Assembly: GCA_958450325.1 (NCBI GenBank)
Contig: OY288247.1
Span: 58,283,701-58,347,700 of the forward strand
Source of the DNA: Agrostemma githago
Taxonomy: Eukaryota > Streptophyta > Magnoliopsida > Caryophyllales > Caryophyllaceae
Direction of reading: 5' to 3'
Length of the DNA stretch: 64,000 nucleotides
The notes beneath the pieces were generated by a model that had not been told where the DNA came from, ran no database searches, and worked only from the letters and a program-made list of their open reading frames with translations. A program made the position numbers and the translations under genes. Shown here in pieces: positions 55,753-64,000 of the stretch (position 1 is the first letter of the stretch; every line of letters begins with the position of its first letter).

Positions 55753-58700
55753 CACCCGCTATTTTTCTAGCATTTTTATCATTTCCGTTATGACTTCGTC
55801 ATAACTCTGTCACATTTCGGCCTTATATTTCATCATTATTCCAAGCTCTATTTTCATTTTTGAGTCTAATGGTATTTATTTTTATTTTGAAAGATTTTAA
55901 TTCTTTTAATCTATTTATTTGATTTTCTTCGTAAACTAATTATTTTTCTGCGAGGAATTCTACTTCTCTACGAATTAACGTTTTTAAACTCTGATTTAAG
56001 CTATTCATTTTCCTACAAATGTCTAGATATATTTATATATTATTTTCAACTAAGAAATATTTTATTTACGAAAATTTAGCCTTTAATGATTTTATTACGA
56101 AGTTTCGTAAATAATTATTTTCGAACGCGCGGTTTACTCGAATTGCTTTGAAATGCTTTTAATAATTTTATGATCGGTATTTTTATCAACCTACAACTAA
56201 AAAGAGACCTTTTTGGACCGTGACACCATGTAGGAAAACATTTGATTACAACTTTTATTTACATAACACTTTATGTTTAAACTTTAAGTAAAAAGATATT
56301 TTTCTCTTTAATTGATTTACATGCTTAAATTACAAACCTTTCATGCTACCATCACATTCATTTTGGCTGAAATTTTAAGACTACATTCACATTGTTTTTA
56401 TCAATTTTAAGGCTTCATTCATCCACCATCCTTTCATATTTTTCTTATTCGTTTTTACATCAATTTTATTTTAACAAAAACCTCTTCTTTCTCCCTCTTT
56501 TTGGCTGGTGTTCCTGCCCATTTTCAGCAGCCATTTTCATCCATAATCAAGCTTTGATCTTCGTATTTTCATCTTCTAAATTATCGATTTTCTTTTCCCT
56601 TCGTTAAGGTAATAATCGATGTTATTTTCGATCGTTATTTACCTTGATTCTTTTAGTTTTCTCATGGATTTTTGTACCATGTATGTCATGTGAATTAGGA
56701 TTCTTGGTTGATCCCGAAGCCGATGAATTTATAATCAACTCGGATTTGGGTTAGAGGTAACGTCGATGTTACTCGGTATTGCATGATTTTATTTGTGTAA
56801 TTGGATGTATATTTTTATATTTTTGTTTTTGATGATATATATGTCATATAATCTGGAAAATTTTTAAAAGTTGAAAATTTGTATGTTTCGGTATTTTTAT
56901 CGCTTTTACGAGATTAACGATTAAATCGTCATATTAATTTGTAAAATCGTAATATTCGGCCTAAACATGTAATATATGTTTATATTCTGTAAAAATGATG
57001 TTTTTAATGATTTTTAATAATTTAGTATTTTCCTGATATTTTAGTTATCGATTATTGAATTATTACCGTTTACGGACAAAAACGATTAAAAGCCGATTTT
57101 TAGTTCGAGTACTTAAACATTTTATTTTAATCTGATTTTTTACGTGGTGAAACGTTCTGATGAAATAGAATTTCATGAATTGTTTCATAATTTTTCGGAA
57201 TTGTTAAGTGGATGAATTAATTAATCACTTTAAATGATCGTTTATCGTTAAAACCGTGTTTGTCGTTTAAATTCTCGATTTCTGGTCTTTGGTTTAAATC
57301 TGGAAAAAATTCTGATCCTGATGATTTCATATTAAAATGTAATTTTATGATTTTTAGTGCCTTAATAAATGTTAGGAACGATAAGTTTTATTAATGGAAT
57401 CGTTAATTGTGAAAACGGGTTTTAAAGACGGTTTTGACGGGATTTATTAAATCTGGAATTTTTGGAAATCTGGAAAAATGGTAGATTCTGGAAAATCATG
57501 ATTTTTAAGTTTAATAATAATTTTTGGATATTAATACTTAAATCGTTTTGTAATTACTATTTTTATTAATCGTTATTGTCGAGATTAGACGATTAACGAG
57601 AAAACCTCTTTAAAAACCGAGTTTAAGAATTCTGGAAAATTTTCTTTTCAGAACAGAATATCCAAAAATATATTTTTGCTATTTTACGTAATTTTTGTGC
57701 TATTTATTAAAGTCTTAAATTAACAGTAATGGTTTTTGAACAAAATTACGATTTGTCGTTAAAATGCTTCGTCTTACCAAAAAGAATTATTTTTCCAGCA
57801 ATTTTGAAAATATTTAAATCTGAAACTTTAAGAATTAAATTATCCCTTAACATACTCTAAATATGTTCATTGGTTTAATTAAATAAAAGACGTTAAAGTA
57901 TTTAATTTGGCATTTGCCGTAAAATCCTATTTATGTTCGTTTTGTCGAAACTATTAATAATTAGGGAATTTTAATTTTATAAACTTTGAAAACACCCTGA
58001 TTAGTAGTATTAAAATGTTTAAGACATTTTTATTCATTTTATAAACACTTAGAAGATATTTTAATAATTTCATAAACCCAAATGCTCTCACTTTGATAAT
58101 TAATATCGTTAAGGCCGAAAGTATTAGTTTTATAAATCTATATTGTTTACTAAAAATGTTGTATTAGTATAAACTAATATTTTCGATATTTTGATATGAT
58201 GCTAATTTTAGTAAAGTTTCTAAAAATATAAGTTTCCTAAAATAGAAATTTTCCTCTTTTGGAATATGATGGTTACTCCTTTTGTTCTCTTATTGTTTAT
58301 AACGATTATATCTCTTAAATATATCGATAACGGCTTTGTTTTGGAGTTATGGAATAAGGACAAGTGTGAAGTTAGAGTAATATATTCTGGGCTTTACGTT
58401 TTTGCCATCAACTATAAGGTTGGTGTGTCTTTATGGGGCACACTGGTTGTTGAACCGAGCATATATGGTGTTCGGGAGTGTGTGTGCATTTTGACCTTAA
58501 ACTCGTGCCTCGCAGTGTAAGACGCCGTCGGGTTGAACTGAGTATTTATAGTGCTCGGGAGGGGTGTGCATATTATCTTAAACTAGGGCCACGCATTTAT
58601 AAGTCGCCGTCCTATTATAGTTGAGTAGCCTAGTTAGAGATCGAGGTTTGATTTGTTTGAACTAAGTTCTCGAAGCTAGTTTTAGTATTCTCCTAGTGAA

Positions 58701-59247
58701 AGTCTAGCCGGCTACACTAATCCTATCCATAACACCATTTTGAATATTTTATTATTATCGATATAATTTGGTTTGCAGGTTGGCAAATGTTTTCTATTTT
58801 CTCCGGAAAACTCTTTTTTTTATTATATTGTTTCGATACGTGAAATTCTTCACTGAAAGCTTATTTTTATTATACTTTTTTACTATTTTCCGTTTTTACT
58901 ATATTTCTATAATAGCAATTATAGTTTTAAAATCCTGTTATACGGCTGGGAGAACGTTGACGTTGCTCCCCACTGATTGTGGCTGTTATGTTTTAACATG
59001 GCAGGTATACGTGTTACGGGTGTGGGCTAGTGAGCAGTGTGGATCCTGCTTGTTTATTTTGATAATTATGTATTATGGATTGTTCAAACATCTTTTGTGG
59101 ATTGTTTTAAATTTTGGCCATTTTATTTAAGGCCTATAGTTTGACTTTACCATTTTAATTTTACTAAGACATAGTTACAGTGTGTTTTAATCCCGACTCT
59201 ACAGTGTTTCCGCCACTGTATTGCGTTAGATTTTCTAGGGGATTACA
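55748..59247 (+). repeat. Solo LTR (element G), 3500 bp, nested in the MULE
   Basis: It runs TGTAACACCC (55748) to GGGGATTACA (59247), with TG...CA ends and TGTAA/TTACA inverted termini. CAAAA at 55743-55747 and 59248-59252 is the 5-bp target duplication. No internal domain is present, so unequal recombination between two LTRs is inferred. TGTAACACCC ends and length suit a Ty3/gypsy chromovirus of the Tekay/Del type (recalled, not tested). The strand is the TGTAACACCC-first reading. Two ~85-bp diverged direct repeats lie at 58450-58610. Confidence 0.85.
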
Positions 59248-59708
59248 CAAAATGTAATATGTATGGAAAACAAATCTAATGCAATGAAATAAGATTACTA
59301 CTAATATATTTCCACCATCACATTGATATGCTCGTTAAACAAACGAACTAAAAAGGGAACCACATCGACGAAATAATTGTTTGTGTGATATGCAAATCTC
59401 CAAAAGAGAGTTTACGTACCAAATTACCCAAAATATAGGAGCAACACATGTGCAAAATATACGTACCACATACGAGATAATTCGTATTCTAAGACCAAGT
59501 ATGGTGGATTGGTGGTATAATAAGAGACCTATGCAAAATATATACCCCTAGCTAAAGCCTACACAAAAGATAAACAGGTCTTCTCCTTTCTTTCCTTAGC
59601 TTGACTCTGAAACTGAAAGAAGATATGAAACTAATGATATTCTGCCCATATAACATTCAACCGTAAATAACATGACAAATTTAACATTCAAAATTAAAAG
59701 GGACTTTG

Positions 59709-62700
59709 CTATGTGTTGGTTGTTGAGGCTCCATCAGCCCTTGTGTTGCTCGTTGATGCTCCATCAGTTCTTGCCTTCTTATTCTGACTACCACCTCGAG
59801 AAGCTTGCCTTTCCCTTGCAGTTGGCCCACCTTTGCAGCTCCTTGAATTATGCCCAACTGTCTTGCATATCGAGCATGTCAGGAAAGTTGTTCTCTTTCC
59901 CTTCTTAGGCTCATCCGCTTTCCTTTTTCTTTGTCGAGCCGGTCTTCCTATGCTTCTCTCTGGTATAGGTGGTAAGACTTTAGGAAATTGAAATGTTGAC
60001 CAAGCTTCCTTATCAGGCATGGGGTGCATACGGTCTCCATATGTCAGCTTGTAACATTGCCCACTAAAAAATCCATTCACATAATGCACTGGTTCTTCAT
60101 TGTTCTTGTATATAGCTCTACAAGCATGCTTACACGGAATACCGGTTATCTGCCAACCACCACACAAGCAAGTTCCCTTAAGAATATCGACAGGGAAACT
60201 TTTATAACCATCATGGACCTCAAATTCCCCACCTCCTGCATTGATCACCAAACATTGTCTACTCTATACACAATTAGCCTCTAGGACCTCCTTAGCATAC
60301 AGTGTAGCCTCGTCATCTTGCAATCTTGCAGCCAAATCAATCCTCTCAGCAAACTTGTCCATGAAATGTGTCCTTATACCTTCCATTAAATTCAGCACGT
60401 CTTTCTCCCTCAAATCATTAATCAAGGCATTAAAAGACTCCACAAAGTTAGAGGTGTTATGGTCACATGCTATTTCACTATCAAATTGGTGTTTAGCCCA
60501 TTGTTGAAGAACTTTTAAAAGGTACCCGAGGGCTGCTGTTGATAGCTTACTTATCTTATCAAGAGCTTTATTATACATGTGGACAGAAGTGGAGTTTGCT
60601 GCCTTCCAAAATAAGTCATGAAAAGCCGGTCCGCCCCTTTTCTGCTTGAAGTTCGTGTACAGATGTTGTGCACATATCCTCTTCACTGATTGTGGGAACT
60701 CTTTATCTAGTGCTGCCTCTACCCCCTTCATTCAATCGCTAATGAAAGTCCAGTCCCATTTCACGCAGCCATATTTCTGGAAAGCAATTTTGAGATTCCT
60801 AAAGAAGTAGCTCCATGTTTCAGTGCTCTCCTTCGCCACTATAGCATAACCTATCAAGAACAGGTTATTGTTTGCATCCAATGACAAAGCCAAGCAATAT
60901 CCCCTTGTGTCTTCCCTTAAGGTGACAGCCATCAACCCCGATGATTGGTCTGCAGCCTTTGAGAAACCCAACTACCCACGCCTTAAAACTCACAAACATC
61001 GCTTTAAAGTGGACTCCTGAACCAGTTGAAGGATTATTCCAAGTTATTAAAGTCCAAGAATCTGGATTCGTGGACTTAATCATTTCACCATATGCTTCCA
61101 ACCGATTGTAGCTCTCCTCATCACCTCCAGTTACGAGATCTTTCACAGCTATTCTGACCTTGTACATCATCCTCTTACACGCCTCAATGCCGTATTTGTC
61201 ATTAACAGCTGCACCATAGACTTCACAGGCATATTAGGTTGTGCCATCAACTCTATCTCCAATTTTTCAGCCATCCAAGGTACGGTGGCCATGGGATTTT
61301 TTCTCAAATTGAAACATTCCTTATGAACCCCTGAAATTGTCTTAATAGCCCACGTAATCTGATCGGGCAAACATGATGCATGAATCGTCCAAGTGCAGTC
61401 CTTACCACTACACTCCACTCTATACCTTGTCTTCTCGGATTTCAGAACAAGCACACTGAACCCCTCTTGCACACAGTAGTCAGCTAGGACAAGTAAGAAG
61501 TCCGCCTTGGACATGAACAACAACCATGGTCTGAGTACGATCTCACCCCAACGCTTAGGTGTATACATTTTCCCATTCTTGTACATCTTCTTCATTTGTT
61601 GTACACTTTCATTGCATCCCTCATCACCCAGGTTAGCTTCAATATCAAATGGATGAGTTCCATCACTGTCATCCTCGTCCTTCTCACTGTCAGAACCGGC
61701 CATCGACTCATCTTCATCAGCATCACTGTCCTCCTCCCCACTGCAAACAAAATCCTCATTCGTGCTTTCTTCCTCCTCACTCTCAAGAGTCTCAACAACA
61801 AGCCTTCATATGTTTCTTTTAGGCCTGTCCAAACCAACATCCCCTTCAGCCCCCATGTTCTTGTCTTTCTTGGGAATATAGACTCCCTTTCTCATGGCAC
61901 TGGTTTTTGGTAGTTTTTTCTGGGATAGTGGGGCAGTTGTCTGATTTTGAGTTGCTCTTGGGTGAAACAGTTTCAGAAGATTATGTTGAAAATCTGTTAG
62001 AAGTGGGACATTGTGAACGCATTTGTGAGGTGTTTTGAGAGGGTTGTTGTACTGTCTCCTCATTGGGTTGGGAGGGTGGTTCAGGTTCTTCACCCTGATG
62101 ATCAGCATCTTCTTCAGTAGCTTGATGATCAACAGGTTCTTCACTGGGATGCTGATCATGTTCTTCAGTAGCCTGCTGATCAGGTTGTTCAGTTGGCTGC
62201 TTATAAGGTTGTCCACAAAGTGGATCATTGGGTTGTTCGAACTCTTCTTCAGGGATCTCAGTAGCCTATTCATTCTGTTGTTCAGTAGGCACTTCACTTC
62301 GCTCAGTTGGCTGCTCTTCAGGTTGCTCACCTTGGTGTTTTGGAAGCTCATAAGCCTGCTGCTCCTCCTCCACCACTATTTCCTCTGAACAATCTTGTGA
62401 GGTGTAGGTTCTCACCCATTGTGTGTCATTAGTGTCTATGTCAAACACAGGCACTCCAATACTCAACGGTTCAATATGTTCAGCCCTTTGTCCATTTTTG
62501 CTTGTTCTTCTTTTTGTCTTCTCATTTCCTCTTCTTGCCTTTTTCTGTTCTTTTCTTCCTCTAGCCATGATTTCTTTAGTTGAGCAGCCATTTGGAACAC
62601 TTTCATGGGTTTGTTTGTCCTCTCCAGCCAAACCTTGATGGTTTCGATACCATCAAAATATGCAAACATCCCCATCAGGTCTTCATCACTCTTTATGTAC

Positions 62701-62885
62701 ATCTTCTTACCCCTTGCACCTTTTTAGTACAGATTATAAACCTCGGGTATAAGAACATTTTGCTTCGAAGACACCCCATCAAGGTCGCCAATTACGTCCA
62801 GTAATTGCATTAAGTCAACGTCGTACACAGGATAATCCAAACACTTCCCGTCATATTGAAATTCAATCCATATTTTAGCTGCCAT
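59709..62885 (-). pseudogene. MULE transposase, mudrA-like, disrupted
   Basis: Start ATG at 62885 (MAAKIWIEFQYDGK). A PB1-like N-terminal segment is followed by a Lys/Glu-rich coiled coil and a Gln/Glu/Pro repeat region (62040-62330). The MuDR DNA-binding domain (about 61250-61550) reads YRVECSGKDCTWTIHASCLP. The MULE catalytic domain has IGVDGCHLKG (first Asp, ~60925) and WDWTFISD (second Asp), then ICAQHLYTNF. The SWIM finger (CLCGGWQITGIPCKHACRAIY) and a CCHC knuckle (CSICKTVGHNSRSC) end the protein at 59709. Damage: TAA near 62730, frame change near 62600, TAG near 62266, frameshifts near 61203 and 60894, TGA at 60732-60734 and TAG at about 60262. All domains remain, so the copy decayed without large deletion. 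Confidence 0.9.
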
Positions 62886-63767
62886 TCTGGATGTACGAAA
62901 ACATCAACAATAAATGAGAATTCAGTGAACACAACGATAATAAGAACATAACACATTGAAATATAACACCATTGAAATGTATAACACAACAGAAATATTC
63001 AATAGTCATGATGCATATAGGAAAATTGACAACTAAACAAAGTGATTGAACATAAACAAAGTGATTTAAATGCAAACCAAGAAAATTTCAGAAACATTTG
63101 TAATTGAACATAAACCCTAATTTCGTATAGACCAGAGTATCATATCCAGTTTCGCAAAAAGTGTTTGTTTTGCTTCTTCCATCAATGAATCATCCATTTG
63201 ATCTCAACTCTGCTCTATATCTCAACTTCTCACAAAGTATAATATCAAGTTTACCCCCCCCCCCCCCCCATTTTAATGAACAATATTAGATTAACATTCA
63301 TTCCAGTTTCAGCTGAACATAGCATTAGATTGAGAATTGAAATTTTTTTACTCATACAAAACCTTAATTCAAACATATAATCTGAAACCCTAATTTAATC
63401 AAAATTTGAAATCAAAATTTATAGACTAAACCTATAAGATGTACGGATATAAACCATATTACAATCACCTAATAGCATAGAAGAAGATGTACGAAGCTTT
63501 AATCACATAAATATGAAAAAATATAGAGAGTTAGTAGTATTTACCTTGCTTATTGGAAGAAAAGATTTTAATCACTTGGGATAGAACTTGCTTATTGGAT
63601 TAGGTTGATGTTGAAGGATGATCGAGCTAGGTTATAGGGATGAAGATTGATTTTGCCATTTTTTCAAAAACTGAAGAAGGTGAAAGATGAAGGTGAAAAG
63701 GTTTAGAATAGGTGATTAATGCTTGAGTGACTGAATGAGTGAGTAAGTGTGTCAGTGATTAATTGGT

Positions 63768-63913
63768 AATCACACGGCGTTATGACGGAAAATGGTGTAA
63801 GGACAAATTGGGAAGCAAACTATAATACTTAAGGGTTCCATGAGAACAAACTTAAAATCGAGTGTACCATGTGTAATGTGACATAGTTCGGGGGTACCAT
63901 GGGAAATTTTCGG
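63768..63913. repeat. Right TIR of the MULE
   Basis: Inverted match to 54904-55050: TTTTCCGTCATAACGCCGT, ATTTTAAGTTTGTTC and CATGGTACCCCCGAACTATG blocks on the - strand. The same blocks occur in the 36539 MITE ends. Confidence 0.88.
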
Positions 63914-63922
63914 AAAAAAAAA

Positions 63923-64000
63923 TGATGAATTTGAATGCTTTGTCTTCAAGTCTTGTAGACTATGTAGAGTACAGTATGTTTTATTTTTCTATTTATCCTC
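63923..64000. other. Flank beyond the MULE
   Basis: 78 bp of AT-rich DNA after the target duplication. Nothing is recognised. Confidence 0.5.

Larger units (their letters stand above)
54904..63913 (-). mobile_element. MuDR-like MULE transposon with nested solo LTR
   Basis: Terminal inverted repeats of about 150 bp (54904-55050 and 63768-63913) share CATGGTACCCCCGAACTATG and TGTCACATTACACATGGTAC blocks. A run of exactly nine A lies on both sides (54895-54903 and 63914-63922), matching the 9-bp MULE duplication length, though the low-complexity sequence is weak proof. It holds a decayed mudrA-type gene on the - strand and an intact GRF zinc-finger ORF on the + strand that converge. A 3.5 kb solo LTR lies between them. 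The element proper is ~5.5 kb. Confidence 0.9.

Noticed and set aside
57000..59150. Possible host gene in the AT-rich stretch (for example ORFs 58266-58520 and 58768-59130)
   Set aside because: The whole stretch lies between matching LTR ends and target duplications (55748-59247), and the ORFs are hydrophobic low-complexity translations.
1..64000. tRNA and rRNA genes
   Set aside because: Only primer-site complements to tRNA ends were seen, with no cloverleaf or rRNA segments recognised by eye.

Overview
This is a plant nuclear window built almost entirely of transposable elements. It looks like a flowering plant with a large, repeat-rich genome. The evidence is Tat-lineage (Ogre-like and Retand-like) and Athila Ty3/gypsy retrotransposons, a CACTA element with TNP2-like and TNPA-like genes, a MuDR-like MULE, Ty1/copia debris and a 3.5 kb solo LTR. 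Retand-type elements were first described in Silene, so Caryophyllales is a reasonable guess, but the sequence does not settle the species. I see no confident host gene. The only intact, gene-like reading frame with its own TATA box is a small GRF-type zinc-finger ORF inside the MULE.

Region 1 to about 37.8 kb is a nest at least four levels deep, dated by target-site duplications. Element A (+ strand, a non-coding LARD-like retrotransposon with an Ogre-type primer site) occupies 1-6695 and resumes at 36106. Its 3' LTR is split by element B (6696-36105, - strand, same family, TSD ACAAC). B's internal region is split by a CACTA transposon (10233-29510, TSD GAC). The CACTA is split between its two genes by a Retand-like retrotransposon D (14994-27187, - strand, TSD ACATG). 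D carries a decayed gag-pol and, on the opposite strand, a long spliced-looking antisense gene. A 681 bp foldback MULE-MITE (36539-37219) also sits in A's 3' LTR.

From about 37.8 to 49 kb lie a truncated Ogre-like coding element C (- strand, 5' LTR 43776-45852), which interrupts the gag of an Athila element E (- strand, LTR 47051-48953), and about 0.5 kb of unassigned DNA. From 49.5 to 52.7 kb is the 3' half of a second Retand-like element F (+), again with antisense ORFs before its 3' LTR. From 52.7 to 54.9 kb are copia and hAT-like debris.

From 54904 to 63913 lies a MULE with ~150 bp terminal inverted repeats and a 9 bp A-tract TSD. It carries a decayed mudrA-type transposase on the - strand and, converging on it, the intact GRF zinc-finger ORF in the place mudrB has in maize MuDR. 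A 3500 bp solo LTR (TSD CAAAA) has landed exactly at that ORF's stop codon and regenerated the stop.

The transposase and pol genes are broken by stops and frameshifts, many explainable as C-to-T changes. Direct functional inference is therefore limited; the main interest is in architecture, antisense genes, hairpin potential and element relationships.
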